Counted from the first letter of the stretch, positions 50,889 through 60,594 are shown. The stretch: DNA of 64,000 nucleotides from Entomomonas asaccharolytica (GCF_016653615.1 NZ_CP067393.1:2867673-2931672); one strand, 5' to 3'. Numbers and translations are program-made. Notes: generated by a model from the sequence alone, not told the origin.

Positions 50889-51518
50889 TTAATATAATAA
50901 ACCATTATCTCTTAACTGTTCTACCATGCCCTCTACCATTCGCTGATAGCCCTGCGCATTAGGATGGATATTATCTAGTCTTAATTTTTCATCCCTTAAA
51001 ACATTAGAAAAAACGGAATTGATTAATATAACATTTTCTTCTTTAGCTAACTCTTTATAAATTGCTGAGTCTGAAGGTAGCCCCATCATTGCTATGGGGG
51101 ATAATGCGGGCACTGCTATTAACACAGGAATCGCATTTTCTGCTTTTACTGCCTTAATAATAGCTCTAACATCTTCTTTTACTGCTTGCTCTTTGCGTCG
51201 TCTTAAAAAGTCATTTCCACCGATTTCAATCAATACTAATTTAGGTTGATATTGTTTTAATACGGATGAAATTCTATTTTTTGCCTGATCTGCACGCTCA
51301 CCAGAAACACCAGCATTAATAATATTCCAACCTGTAATCACTGCTAACCGAGAGGGGTAGTTTTGCTCTTTAGAGACACCAAAGCCATAAGTAACACTAT
51401 CACCAAATGCCACTACAGTGCTATCTGAGCTAATTGCGTCATACTGAACTTCTGATTTACCACATGCACCTAATATAATTACTAAAAGAATTATTATGCT
51501 ATGTTTTATTAAGTTCAT
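50889..51518 (-). CDS. SGNH-family arylesterase/lysophospholipase, predicted lipoprotein
   Basis: A 209-residue GDSL hydrolase resembling TesA/EstA. The nucleophile motif AFGDSVTYGFG, the NAGVSGERADQAKNR block, the GGNDFLRR block and the terminal LDNIHPNAQGYQRM (Asp and His of the triad) are all visible. Unlike the usual periplasmic TesA, the N-terminus has a lipobox, LGAC with Cys19, so the mature protein should be lipid-anchored. It follows a membrane glutaredoxin gene by 16 bases, so the two are probably co-transcribed. Confidence 0.88.
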   Translation of the reverse strand: MNLIKHSIIILLVIILGACGKSEVQYDAISSDSTVVAFGDSVTYGFGVSKEQNYPSRLAVITGWNIINAGVSGERADQAKNRISSVLKQYQPKLVLIEIGGNDFLRRRKEQAVKEDVRAIIKAVKAENAIPVLIAVPALSPIAMMGLPSDSAIYKELAKEENVILINSVFSNVLRDEKLRLDNIHPNAQGYQRMVEGMVEQLRDNGLLY

Positions 51519-51534
51519 TACTATTTATATTCTC

Positions 51535-51930
51535 TTAAGGTTGATAACGTTTATCTGCAACTAATTCTTTTAAAATCTGTTCATTATAGCCTTTAATAAC
51601 TTTGCCATTTGCTTCTATTAAAGGGACTCCACGGCCACCTAACTTTTTATGTCGCTCACTAGCCATAGCATCTTTTTCAATATCATATTCTTTATAACGA
51701 ACACCACTTTGTATAAGTATATTTCTTGCCTTTTTGCAATAGCCACACCATGCTGTGGAGTAAAAGTGAATAGTATCTTGTGCATTATTTTGCCCAGCAC
51801 TTTTAACGCCTGTAAAGAAATTATTTATATCTTCATTTGTCAGGCGCATAGGCTCTTCTTGAGGTTTGCTATTTTCCAAAATAAAATAACCTGCCGCTAA
51901 TACTATTATCACAATAATAATATATTTCAA
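51535..51930 (-). CDS. Membrane-anchored glutaredoxin
   Basis: A 131-residue protein with a single N-terminal membrane helix (MKYIIIVIIVLAAGYFI) followed by a glutaredoxin domain. The active site is CGYC in YSTAWCGYCKKARNI; GVPLIEANGKVIKGYN supplies the cis-proline and the glutathione-binding loop. With the uncleaved anchor the domain may face the periplasm, but topology cannot be settled by eye. It starts an apparent two-gene unit with the esterase. The 296 bases upstream hold no gene. Confidence 0.85.
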   Translation of the reverse strand: MKYIIIVIIVLAAGYFILENSKPQEEPMRLTNEDINNFFTGVKSAGQNNAQDTIHFYSTAWCGYCKKARNILIQSGVRYKEYDIEKDAMASERHKKLGGRGVPLIEANGKVIKGYNEQILKELVADKRYQP

Positions 51931-52185
51931 AATAACTCCTTTACCTCTTTAACTTAATATTTCATATTTATCATCATAACTGATAATAAATGAAAATTAT
52001 CGTTTTTTGTAAACACTTTATTTGTAAGCCACGTATTATCTTCATAATTGTTAGAGAAACAAGCATGTTTTTCAGCATATTATTGTAATGTTGTATTTAG
52101 AATATTTTATTTAGCGCATAAACTATTTGCTATTATTTTATGCTTAAACAATTATGTTATTTAATTTTTATAGTTTTTATATTCT

Positions 52186-52219
52186 TGAGTAAGTAACAGG
52201 CCAAACGACCTGTTACTTA
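52186..52219 (-). terminator. Terminator of the Fe-alcohol dehydrogenase gene
   Basis: TAAGTAACAGG (52190-52200) and CCTGTTACTTA (52209-52219) form an 11-bp stem with an 8-base loop, seven bases after the stop codon. The T tract on the minus strand is poor (ACTCAAGAAT follows), so efficiency is uncertain. Confidence 0.6.
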
Positions 52220-52226
52220 ACAGAGA

Positions 52227-53375
52227 TTACATAGCAGCTTTGAAGATTCCTTCAACTTCTGCTTGATCGCCTTGACGAGGGTTAGTAATTGCACAAGCAT
52301 CTTTTAATGCATTAGCAGCTAATGTAGGAATATCTTCTGCTTTGGCATTAAGTGCTGTTAAATTAGCAGGGATACCTACATCTTTTGCTAACTTTTTAAT
52401 TTCAGCAACACAAGCTTTAGCACCTTGCTCATCAGACATGTCTTTAACATCAACGCCCATTGCAGCTGCTACATCTTTTAAACGTGGCGCGCATGAAGGT
52501 AAGTTATATTCTTGTACATGAGGTAGTAATACCGCATTACAAACTCCATGAGGTAAATCATAGAAGCCACCTAATTGGTGAGCCATTGCATGTACATAGC
52601 CTAGAGAAGCATTATTGAATGCCATCCCCGCTAAGAACTGTGCATAAGCCATATTTTCACGTGCTACTGCATTAGTACCCTCTTTAACTGCTGTACGTAA
52701 ATTGTTGGCGATTAAAGTAACAGCTTTTAAAGCACAAGCATCTGTAATAGGGTTAGCTGCAATAGAAACATACGCTTCAACAGCATGGGTTAATGCATCC
52801 ATACCTGTTGCTGCTGTTAAACCTGCAGGCATACCATGCATTAATTGAGGATCATTCACAGATAAAACTGGCGTTGTATTGCGATCAACAATAGCCATTT
52901 TAATATGACGCGCTTCATCTGTAATAATGCAGAAACGTGTCATTTCACTGGCTGTACCAGCCGTAGTATTAATTGCTACAAGTGGTAACTGTGGTTTAGC
53001 AGAACGATCCACGCCTTCATAATCACTAATATGACCACCATTGGTAGCGCATAGTGCAATACCTTTTGCACAATCATGAGGTGAGCCACCACCCAATGAA
53101 ATGACAAAATCACAATTATTTGCTTTTAATAAATCCAAACCTTCTTGTACATTGGTAGTGGTAGGATTTGGCTTAGTACCAGGATATACAACAGCCTTAA
53201 TGCCTTCTTTATCTAATAAATCAGTTACTGTTTTTACAACGCCAGATTTATTTAAAAAATCATCTGTTACTATTAATGCTTGCTTGAAACCATAACCTTT
53301 CAGTAATCCAACTGCATCCGCTAACGCGCCATCACCCATAACATTTACAGCAGGAATAAAAAATGTAGTACTCAT
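52227..53375 (-). CDS. Iron-containing alcohol dehydrogenase (YiaY/AdhB-like)
   Basis: A 382-residue group III dehydrogenase. The NAD-binding motif is [18 protein letters not shown]; the iron ligands are an Asp in [15 protein letters not shown] and histidines in [19 protein letters not shown]. It is close to E. coli YiaY and Zymomonas AdhB, and to Pseudomonas ErcA, so it probably interconverts short-chain alcohols and aldehydes with NAD(H). The gene is monocistronic with about 180 bases upstream. Substrate preference cannot be judged. Confidence 0.92.
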   Translation of the reverse strand: MSTTFFIPAVNVMGDGALADAVGLLKGYGFKQALIVTDDFLNKSGVVKTVTDLLDKEGIKAVVYPGTKPNPTTTNVQEGLDLLKANNCDFVISLGGGSPHDCAKGIALCATNGGHISDYEGVDRSAKPQLPLVAINTTAGTASEMTRFCIITDEARHIKMAIVDRNTTPVLSVNDPQLMHGMPAGLTAATGMDALTHAVEAYVSIAANPITDACALKAVTLIANNLRTAVKEGTNAVARENMAYAQFLAGMAFNNASLGYVHAMAHQLGGFYDLPHGVCNAVLLPHVQEYNLPSCAPRLKDVAAAMGVDVKDMSDEQGAKACVAEIKKLAKDVGIPANLTALNAKAEDIPTLAANALKDACAITNPRQGDQAEVEGIFKAAM

Positions 53376-53559
53376 AATAGCCTCTCACGCTAAACCACTA
53401 AAAAGTGGTCTATGATTAAAAGTTAATTGTGGTTTTTACCACTAAATATACGTCAACATACTACTTATTATTTATTGATATATATTTATAATTATAGCAC
53501 AGAGGGTGCTGAATTTCGCCATCCAAAATTGGCATATGTCAAATAATCACCTCATGAAG

Positions 53560-54468
53560 TCAACAACTCCATTTCTCTTTACTCGTAAAACAAATGGTTA
53601 GCCATCTTTGTTGAGGGGGGATAGATAACTGTGAGGCAATTTGTTCTCTAATATTATCTAAAGCGATAACCCCTTGTTCTTTCGCAAAAGTTTCAGGTGT
53701 GATGAGATGAATTTCTATGGAATATAAACGTCCTGTTTTTACCACATAACTCTCATAATTTACTAATCCATGTTGTTGTACAATCTTGCTAGCAAGTTGA
53801 TTGACTTCATTATCTAACTCTTTGGAAGCAACTAAGAAAATTTCTTGCAATGACTGCTTTAATATTTTTAAAGGCACAGGAATAAAGAAAACGGTTAAAA
53901 CAAGCAAAGCTACTGAGTCAATATAAGGTGACCAATATTGGTATTGTGTTCCTTGAATTAATAGGCCAATAATAAATGCGATTAATAAGGCTGAGGTAAT
54001 TAAACTAGACATTAACCAGCTATTAACATCTATTTGCAGTAAATCAGATTTCAATTGTGCGTTAATTCTTTTCTCATAAAAATACATGCCAAAGCAAACA
54101 CTACAAACTAATACAGCATATATCGTAGCGAAACTAAAGGTTAGGCTATGGCCGCCATCAATAATATTTAATATGGCATTAAGCTGTGCATATAAACACA
54201 ATAACAAAATAATCGAACCGTTGACCGTTGCTGCAATGGGTTCAAAGTGCCAGAAACCAAATTGAAACCGATTGGTTGATTGTTTTGCCATTAACTTAAT
54301 AACCAGTACTGATAAGACTGACATGGCGGTATCAATGGTTGAGAAGATACCATCAAACAAAATGGACTGTGAGCCTGACAATAAACCAAACACAATACCA
54401 ACAGCAGCAATAACCAAGGTTACACTGATCGATAATTTAAAAATTTTAACTTCTTTTGTGGTACTCAC
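53560..54468 (-). CDS. Cation diffusion facilitator family transporter
   Basis: A 302-residue inner membrane protein with five or six helices and a C-terminal cytosolic domain, matching the CDF superfamily (ILFDGIFSTIDTAMSVLSV, FWHFEPIAATVNGSI, WSPYIDSVALLVL). The usual transport site has DxxxD in helix 2 and HxxxD in helix 5; here helix 2 has D39 and D46 spaced by six residues and helix 5 has only DVNSW. It may carry a metal other than zinc, or another cation. Monocistronic. Confidence 0.8.
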   Translation of the reverse strand: MSTTKEVKIFKLSISVTLVIAAVGIVFGLLSGSQSILFDGIFSTIDTAMSVLSVLVIKLMAKQSTNRFQFGFWHFEPIAATVNGSIILLLCLYAQLNAILNIIDGGHSLTFSFATIYAVLVCSVCFGMYFYEKRINAQLKSDLLQIDVNSWLMSSLITSALLIAFIIGLLIQGTQYQYWSPYIDSVALLVLTVFFIPVPLKILKQSLQEIFLVASKELDNEVNQLASKIVQQHGLVNYESYVVKTGRLYSIEIHLITPETFAKEQGVIALDNIREQIASQLSIPPQQRWLTICFTSKEKWSC

Positions 54469-54552
54469 TACCTATCCCCATCAATAACAAATAATTGGGC
54501 TGTCCTAGCTATATTAGATTATTAGAGTAAAAATAGATATTTAGACTTGAAG

Positions 54553-54579
54553 TGAGCCACTCTAATCTTAGGTGGCTCA
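54553..54579 (-). terminator. Hairpin after rph
   Basis: TGAGCCAC (54553-54560) and GTGGCTCA (54572-54579) form an 8-bp stem with an 11-base loop, 11 bases after the rph stop. The minus-strand tail is CTTCAAGTC, so it may act as a 3'-protecting hairpin more than a terminator. Confidence 0.5.
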
Positions 54580-54590
54580 TGTTGTTAGAA

Positions 54591-55313
54591 CTAGTTACAA
54601 GCTAATGCTTGTTTTTGAATTGCAAAGATTTCTTCAATACCTTGTTTAGCTAAAACTAGCATGCTATTTAATTCATCTGGCTGGAATGGTTCTCCCTCAG
54701 CTGTTCCCTGCACCTCAATAAAACCACCGGCATCTGTCATTACTACATTCAAGTCAGTTTCTGCGCCAGAGTCTTCCAAATAATCTAAATCTAAAACCGC
54801 TTGGCCTTGATAAATACCTACTGAAACAGCAGCAATAAAATGCTTAAATGGATCAGCTTTTAATTGTCCTCGTTGTTTCATCACTTGCAATGCATCGACT
54901 AACGCCACTGATGCACCTGTAATAGAGGCAGTACGTGTGCCACCATCAGCTTGAATAACATCACAGTCTATATGCAAGGTATATTCACCTAGCTTAGTTA
55001 AATCAAGCGCGGCTCTTAAAGAGCGTCCAATTAATCGCTGTATTTCTTGGGTACGACCACTTTGCTTACCTTTTGCAGACTCTCGTTGCATACGTTCACC
55101 CGTTGAGCGAGGTAACATGCCATATTCGGCGGTTAACCAACCTTGCCCTGCTCCTTTTAAAAATCTAGGAACATTCGACTCAACAGAAACTGTGCAAATA
55201 ACTTTAGTATCGCCAAACTCGACTAATACAGAACCTTCTGCATGTTTAGTATAGTTTCTAGTAATCTTGATAGAACGTAATTGGGCTGCCTCGCGTCCGC
55301 TGGGTCGTTTCAT
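54591..55313 (-). CDS. rph: Ribonuclease PH
   Basis: RNase PH trims the 3' ends of tRNA precursors by phosphorolysis. The 240-residue protein begins [17 protein letters not shown] and carries the conserved [29 protein letters not shown] and [18 protein letters not shown] segment (read here as [14 protein letters not shown]). Full length with no frameshift, unlike the truncated E. coli K-12 allele. It lies 61 bases after the MFS gene on the same strand. pyrE, its common neighbour elsewhere, is not here. Confidence 0.96.
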   Translation of the reverse strand: MKRPSGREAAQLRSIKITRNYTKHAEGSVLVEFGDTKVICTVSVESNVPRFLKGAGQGWLTAEYGMLPRSTGERMQRESAKGKQSGRTQEIQRLIGRSLRAALDLTKLGEYTLHIDCDVIQADGGTRTASITGASVALVDALQVMKQRGQLKADPFKHFIAAVSVGIYQGQAVLDLDYLEDSGAETDLNVVMTDAGGFIEVQGTAEGEPFQPDELNSMLVLAKQGIEEIFAIQKQALACN

Positions 55314-55374
55314 AGTCTTTCCTAATTTTCTGAACCTTAATTAAACTATTATTATACACCATACCTTGAAATGA

Positions 55375-56784
55375 TTACTTCTTGTGTGTCATTCCAATTT
55401 GTGTTGGTAACAAATAAAAAATAACCGCAGAAAACACTGTAAATAATCCCACTCCCAAGAATGTACCCTGAAACGCAGGCAACACTTCTATACTATCAAC
55501 AGCAGGCTGACCACCATTAAAATAAGCCAATAATATGGCAGAAATAGCTACCCCAAAACTAATTGATAGTTGCACAACCACTGATAACAATGCATTACCA
55601 CTACTCGCCAAGTCATCATCTAGTTGAAACAAAGCGACTGTATTCATGGCTGTAAATTGTAAAGAATTTATTGCTCCTGTAGCTCCTAGCATAGCTAACA
55701 GTAATAGAAATGGCATTTCTTTATCAACCCATGAGAAACTACAAATTAATAAACCTAGCAATAGTGTATTGACGGTTAATACCCAACGGTATCCAAAGAA
55801 ATTAATGATATGACGCACTAATGATTTACTTAAAATAGCACACAGCGCAGTTGGTATCATCATCATACCTGCCTCCGCAGGAGAATAACCTAAAGCAAGC
55901 TGTAATAATAAAGGGATTAAAAAAGGTAAAGAACCATTGCCTAAACGAGCAAATAAATTTCCCAGAATACCAATTGAAAAACTACGAATTTTAAACAGAC
56001 TAGGAGGAAAAAGTGGAAACTCAATTCTAAAGGCATGCCACCAGTACCCAATAAAACAACTAAATCCCAATATAAATAAAAGCGTGACAAAACTAGCAGG
56101 TAAATGAATTTCAGATAATCCTTCAAGGGCAAAGCTAATCATTATCATAGCAGTGCCAAATAGTATAAACCCTATAAAATCAAACTTAGTACGTATAGCA
56201 CCACGTAAATCTGGCATAAATTTACAAGCGACAAAACAACCTAGTATCCCCATAGGGACATTAATTAAGAAAATCCAATGCCATGAAAAATACTCAACTA
56301 ACCATCCTCCAACCGTTGGGCCTAACAATGGTCCTAGTAGACCAGGAATAGTTACAAAGCTCATCACTTTCACAAATTCACTGCGTGGATAAACTTTTAA
56401 GATAACCAAACGCCCTACTGGCATCATTAAAGCACCACCCAAACCTTGAATAATACGACCTATAACAAGTATGGGTAGAGACCAAGCAGCCGCACAAAAT
56501 ATAGACCCTAAGGTAAATAATGCTACCGCAAAGAAAAATACTTTTTTAGTGCCAAATCGATCGGAAATCCAACCACAAACAGGAATTACCAAGGCTACAG
56601 TGAGCATATAGGCAATAATGGCGCTTTGCATTTGTAACGGATTAACATTTAAATCAGTGGCCATCGAGGGCAAAGCAATATTTAAGATGGTTGCATCTAA
56701 ACTTTGCATGAAAAATGCAATAGCTACAATCCATGGCAAAAGTTTTTTTACTTGTGCGGAAATATCTAATGGCATTACAGGCAT
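55375..56784 (-). CDS. MFS drug exporter, MdtD/HsrA-like (DHA2)
   Basis: A 469-residue transporter with about fourteen helices. The DHA2 signatures are FFMQSLDATILNIALPSMA in helix 1 and the motif A loop GWISDRFGTKKVF; helix 5 carries motif C as VTIPGLLGPLLGPTVGG. It resembles MdtD of E. coli, and exports drugs or metabolites by proton antiport; the substrate is unknown. No mdtABC or two-component genes are adjacent, so its regulation differs from E. coli. Confidence 0.88.
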   Translation of the reverse strand: MPVMPLDISAQVKKLLPWIVAIAFFMQSLDATILNIALPSMATDLNVNPLQMQSAIIAYMLTVALVIPVCGWISDRFGTKKVFFFAVALFTLGSIFCAAAWSLPILVIGRIIQGLGGALMMPVGRLVILKVYPRSEFVKVMSFVTIPGLLGPLLGPTVGGWLVEYFSWHWIFLINVPMGILGCFVACKFMPDLRGAIRTKFDFIGFILFGTAMIMISFALEGLSEIHLPASFVTLLFILGFSCFIGYWWHAFRIEFPLFPPSLFKIRSFSIGILGNLFARLGNGSLPFLIPLLLQLALGYSPAEAGMMMIPTALCAILSKSLVRHIINFFGYRWVLTVNTLLLGLLICSFSWVDKEMPFLLLLAMLGATGAINSLQFTAMNTVALFQLDDDLASSGNALLSVVVQLSISFGVAISAILLAYFNGGQPAVDSIEVLPAFQGTFLGVGLFTVFSAVIFYLLPTQIGMTHKK

Positions 56785-56900
56785 AATAATTAACTATTCA
56801 ATTGCGTTAAATGATTGATAGATAGTTTAGGCATATCTACCCATTTACGAAAGAAAATACTTTATAATCTAAAACTAATTTATTAGTTAAAAAAGTATTT

Positions 56901-57134
56901 ATGATAATTCCTCACCATTTACTTGACCCAGAAATACTGAACAACCTTATTGAAGACTTTGTTAGTCGCGATGGAACGGATAATGGTGATGAAACACCAC
57001 TAGCCACCCGTGTTCAACGAGTCAAGCACGCGCTTGAAAAACAACAGGCTTATATTGTTTTTGATCAATCAACAGAAGCCTGCTCATTAATGTTAAAACA
57101 AGACATTCCTAAGGAGTGGCTTGCTGATCTGTAA
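56901..57134 (+). CDS. yheU: YheU family protein (UPF0270)
   Basis: A 77-residue cytosolic protein matching UPF0270/YheU: MIIPHHLLDPEILNNLIEDF, then FVSRDGTDNGDETPLATRVQ-like segments. No function is established for the family. It converges with the yihY-type gene and their 3' ends overlap by 26 bases, which leaves no room for a terminator between them. Confidence 0.85.
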   Translation: MIIPHHLLDPEILNNLIEDFVSRDGTDNGDETPLATRVQRVKHALEKQQAYIVFDQSTEACSLMLKQDIPKEWLADL

Positions 57135-58413
57135 CATCTTCCTGCTCAATAAGTTTTTCTTCTAAAACTGCCTCACTGCTCTCTGTTGGCTCTTCTTCAC
57201 AAGGCGTTAACCATGAGGCTAAACTACCTTCTAAGATACTAGCTTCTGCTTGCTCTATTTCAATTAATGCAGCTCGTATTCTCTCAAACCAACATTTCTC
57301 TAATGATTCCGGTAACTGGTCAACTCTTGGTAAGGGCCAAGGACTATGAGTAATCAAACGCTGAATAGGGTACTGATTAATATCTCGTGAAAGCACCCAT
57401 CCAGCACCATTATTCACTTCATACACTAATTCTTCTTTCTTAAAAAAATCTAATAATTTTGCCCACTCATCTTCGGGTAAAGACCAACCTGCAGCTTGTA
57501 CATCACGGTGATTAATAGCTCTTCCTTTTAACTGACCATCATAAAGCACTTTAAGCACCACTAAAGCTACTACTAACGCAGGTACATCGCGTTGTTGCAT
57601 ATAACGGCGTAAGCCTAAACAGCAACAAAGCTCGCAACCAATTAAGACAATGATCCAAGAAACATAAATCCACAATAAAAATAACGGGAACGCCGCAAAA
57701 GCACCATAGATTAATTGATAACTAGGAAAGGTCTTTACATAAAGTCCAAAAAGTCCTCGTGCTGCTTCAAATAACAGTGCAGCAACTATTGCACTAATTA
57801 ATGCATGTGTAATTGGTACACGGGTATTTGGAATCGCTGTGTAAAATAAAGTAAAACCACCTGCCGTAGCAATAAAAGGGGTAAACCTTAATATATCAGC
57901 AATCCAAGGATTAGCCTCGGTATTAGAAAAGAATGACAGAGACATAATATAGGTACTGGCGGCAAAACTAGCACCAATTAACAAAGGGCCTAGGCTTAAT
58001 AACGCCCAATACAATAAAAAACGGGCTAAACCGTGCCGTGCTTTTTGTACTCGCCAAATCGTATTAAATGCTGATTCAATGGTTACTAACATCATAAAGG
58101 TAGTTACTATCAAAAAGATAATACCAATCCATGTTAAATTACGAGCTTGCGAAATAAAACCATTGATATACTCAAAAATCTTGTCCCCAGCAGATGGCAA
58201 GAAATTATCAACAATATATTCTTGTATTTTTCCTTCAATTCCCTGAAAAGCAGGGATACCAGAAATCATTACGAATACAACCGTCATAATCGGTACAACA
58301 GCAAATAGTGTTGTATAGGTTAATGATCCTGCATTTTGAGTTCCCCTATCTTCAAAAAAACGCACTACTAGAAAGCGGATAAACTCATAAAAACTAACTA
58401 CATGTTTCCACAT
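57109..58413 (-). CDS. YihY/BrkB family inner membrane protein
   Basis: A 434-residue protein with six membrane helices in the first 270 residues, from the family once misnamed RNase BN. Conserved features include GSLTYTTLFAVVPIMTVVF, SAFNTIWRV and ALLFEAARGLFGLY. The C-terminal 150 residues are cytosolic, with a winged-helix-like segment and an acidic tail. I start at ATG 58413, six bases after AAAGG; the frame stays open only through a TTG two codons earlier. The function of the family is unproven. Confidence 0.88.
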   Translation of the reverse strand: MWKHVVSFYEFIRFLVVRFFEDRGTQNAGSLTYTTLFAVVPIMTVVFVMISGIPAFQGIEGKIQEYIVDNFLPSAGDKIFEYINGFISQARNLTWIGIIFLIVTTFMMLVTIESAFNTIWRVQKARHGLARFLLYWALLSLGPLLIGASFAASTYIMSLSFFSNTEANPWIADILRFTPFIATAGGFTLFYTAIPNTRVPITHALISAIVAALLFEAARGLFGLYVKTFPSYQLIYGAFAAFPLFLLWIYVSWIIVLIGCELCCCLGLRRYMQQRDVPALVVALVVLKVLYDGQLKGRAINHRDVQAAGWSLPEDEWAKLLDFFKKEELVYEVNNGAGWVLSRDINQYPIQRLITHSPWPLPRVDQLPESLEKCWFERIRAALIEIEQAEASILEGSLASWLTPCEEEPTESSEAVLEEKLIEQEDVTDQQATP

Positions 58414-58526
58414 AAACAACCTTTATCTTGGCAAGTTATTAAGATAAGTTGTAACATTTTCTCAAACAACTTAACAATTACACACATTAAAATCCATTAA
58501 ATCACTACACAATTAAGGTATTTATA

Positions 58527-58880
58527 ATGACTGAATATATTTTCTACCATAATCCGCGTTGCTCAAAATCACGGCAAGCACTTGCATTAATCGAAGAACA
58601 ATCAATTACTCCTACTATTATTCATTACTTAGAAACACCACCCGACCACAAAACACTTAAAGAAATATTGTCCAAGTTAGGTATTTCTGCTCGCCAATTA
58701 TTACGTACAAGCGAAGATGAATATAAAGAATTAGGTTTAGTTGACGATTCATTAACAGAAACTAAATTAATTGATGCTATGGTAAAGCATCCAAAGTTAA
58801 TAGAACGTCCTATTTTAGTAGTAGATAACAAAGCAGTAATTGGTCGCCCACCCGAAAATGTTCTAGCGCTAATTAAGTAA
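58527..58880 (+). CDS. arsC: Glutaredoxin-dependent arsenate reductase family (ArsC)
   Basis: A 117-residue ArsC/thioredoxin-fold protein. All residues of the E. coli ArsC site are at identical positions: Cys12 in HNPRCSKSRQAL, Arg60, Arg94 in LIERPIL and Arg107 in VIGRPPENV. The family reduces arsenate to arsenite using glutaredoxin. There is no arsB, arsH or arsR nearby, and the gene faces hda as yfgD does in E. coli, so it may be the housekeeping YfgD-type member with activity unproven. It ends two bases before the hda stop codon. Confidence 0.88.
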   Translation: MTEYIFYHNPRCSKSRQALALIEEQSITPTIIHYLETPPDHKTLKEILSKLGISARQLLRTSEDEYKELGLVDDSLTETKLIDAMVKHPKLIERPILVVDNKAVIGRPPENVLALIK

Positions 58881-58882
58881 TC

Positions 58883-59590
58883 TTACCAATTTAATACTTG
58901 TTTAACAAAAGGAATTGTTAACTTGTGACGGGCTTCTAAGGAAGCTTTATCTAATTTATCTAATAACAAAAACAAATTAGCTAAATTGCGTTCTTCTCGG
59001 GCTAAAATAAAATGCCCAACTTCATCTGATAATGTTATACCTCTTGCAGAGGCTCTTAACTGTAATGCCTTTAATTTATCTTCATCAGACAGTATATGTA
59101 ATTGAAAAACCAATGCTAGCATCAATCTTGATTGTAAATCAGCCAATTCTAGATTGAGCGCTCTTGGTGATCTATCAGCAGCTATTAGCAAATGTTTACC
59201 ATTGTCCCGTAAACGATTAAACAGATGAAATAAAGCCTCTTGCCATACTTTGTTGTTAACGATTAGTTGCAGATCATCCAAGCACACTAAATCATATTGT
59301 TCTAAATTTTCTAGAATATCAGGGGTATAACAAACTAGCTCATTCAATGGCAGATAGATAGCATTGCGCCCTGCTAGTTGCAATTGTAAACAAGCCGCTT
59401 GCAATAAATGACTACAGCCAACTCCCTTACTACCCCATAAATAAATTAAGCTCTCGACCCAGCCTGCTTCAGGGTCACATAAGCGCTCCACATATTTTAA
59501 AGCAGCCGCATTACTCCCTGCATAATAATTACTAAAGCTAACATCATCAGCCAAATGAATGCTTAGTGCTAATTGCGTTGGCTTTTTCAT
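58883..59590 (-). CDS. hda: DnaA regulatory inactivator Hda
   Basis: Hda with the DNA-loaded beta clamp stimulates ATP hydrolysis by DnaA and so prevents re-initiation of replication. The 235-residue protein has an N-terminal clamp-binding segment (PTQLALSIHL), FSNYYAGSNAAALKYVERL and a degenerate P-loop GSKGVGCSHLLQ, with DLVCLDDLQLI as Walker B. Its ATG directly abuts the stop codon of the DUF3299 gene, indicating co-transcription and coupling. Confidence 0.94.
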   Translation of the reverse strand: MKKPTQLALSIHLADDVSFSNYYAGSNAAALKYVERLCDPEAGWVESLIYLWGSKGVGCSHLLQAACLQLQLAGRNAIYLPLNELVCYTPDILENLEQYDLVCLDDLQLIVNNKVWQEALFHLFNRLRDNGKHLLIAADRSPRALNLELADLQSRLMLALVFQLHILSDEDKLKALQLRASARGITLSDEVGHFILAREERNLANLFLLLDKLDKASLEARHKLTIPFVKQVLNW

Positions 59591-60136
59591 TTACAAATCA
59601 CTTTCCTGTACTAAGCGTACATTATCAGCTTGCATTGTATACACTGCATCTGCCAGTTCATTCGTTACTTGTTCAATATGTAATTTCCCTATTACCCAAA
59701 TAGGTTCATAAATATCATTAATTTGAATACCTTTAGGGTAATTAATTAATACAATTTGATTAGGAGGTGGTGGAGGCACATGAATACAAGCACCTGGATA
59801 AGGCACAATAAACAGTTGTGTCACTTTACCTTGTGCATCGTTTTCAATAGGGACAGGATAACCGCCTAATTTAATGAGCTTTCCCTCTAAACTAGCCACT
59901 GTATTTTTAGAGTACATTACAGCAGGCAAATTATCCCTTTGTTTTAAGCCCCCTTTCGTTTCAAACGCTCCTGGCGCTTCTTCGGTATCATGGGTAACTA
60001 AATCAGGCATATTTTCAAGGGCTTGCTGGTCTTGTTTTGGCATTAACGCTAACCAATCTGTTTCTAATGGTTCAGCATAAACATAAGTCACAATAACAGT
60101 TAAGCTTATTATCAGTAATTTTAAAAATTTAATCAC
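59591..60136 (-). CDS. DUF3299 periplasmic protein
   Basis: A 181-residue exported protein with a signal peptide at about 1-21. The core VPYPGACIHVPPPPPNQIVL and the preceding LEGKLIKLGGYPVPIE define DUF3299, a family of unknown function often found near membrane transport or metal-related genes. The single Cys in GACIH with nearby His could bind metal, but this is a guess. It lies directly upstream of hda, 17 bases after the next small exported-protein gene. Confidence 0.85.
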   Translation of the reverse strand: MIKFLKLLIISLTVIVTYVYAEPLETDWLALMPKQDQQALENMPDLVTHDTEEAPGAFETKGGLKQRDNLPAVMYSKNTVASLEGKLIKLGGYPVPIENDAQGKVTQLFIVPYPGACIHVPPPPPNQIVLINYPKGIQINDIYEPIWVIGKLHIEQVTNELADAVYTMQADNVRLVQESDL

Positions 60137-60153
60137 TTAATGCCTCATGTTTG

Positions 60154-60588
60154 TTATAAAGATAAATCCTTCTCTAACTCCATTGCTTCCTTGTATAAAG
60201 ACATAATTTTATCCAATTTATCTCTATTATTTTTATTTAACAAGATAATATTTCTTGAGCAAGCGCCCCAAAAAAGATCTTCATCTTTCTGATAAAAAGC
60301 TAAATAGTGCTGTTGTTTTTTAAAAAACACCTTATCAAACCAATATGGCATTGGTTTGATAATCATTTTATTTAGCTCAGGCACGACGCCTTTATAAATC
60401 TGTTCGACCATAAACTCTGCTTGCAGACCTTCATTAGTAACACTATCAACTTTTACCACAAAAACAGCATCTGCTTTATTAAAATATTCTGCTAAAGTTG
60501 GAGGAGCAACACAAGACAATGCAAAGCTAACGGATGAAACCAGCATCATTAACAGGGCTAGAAGTAAACGATGATAACTACTAACCAT
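60154..60588 (-). CDS. Small exported protein, possible NTR/TIMP-like fold
   Basis: A 144-residue protein with a signal peptide (about 1-23, ending VSFA). The mature part starts with a cysteine and has ADAVFVVKVDSVTNEG, FMVEQIYKGV and FWGACSRNIILL, an arrangement seen in bacterial TIMP/netrin-like (NTR) domains, which are beta-barrels with N-terminal disulfides. No function is known. It lies six bases after purK on the same strand and may be co-transcribed with purEK and the DUF3299-hda pair. Confidence 0.6.
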   Translation of the reverse strand: MVSSYHRLLLALLMMLVSSVSFALSCVAPPTLAEYFNKADAVFVVKVDSVTNEGLQAEFMVEQIYKGVVPELNKMIIKPMPYWFDKVFFKKQQHYLAFYQKDEDLFWGACSRNIILLNKNNRDKLDKIMSLYKEAMELEKDLSL

Positions 60589-60594
60589 CTTGCA

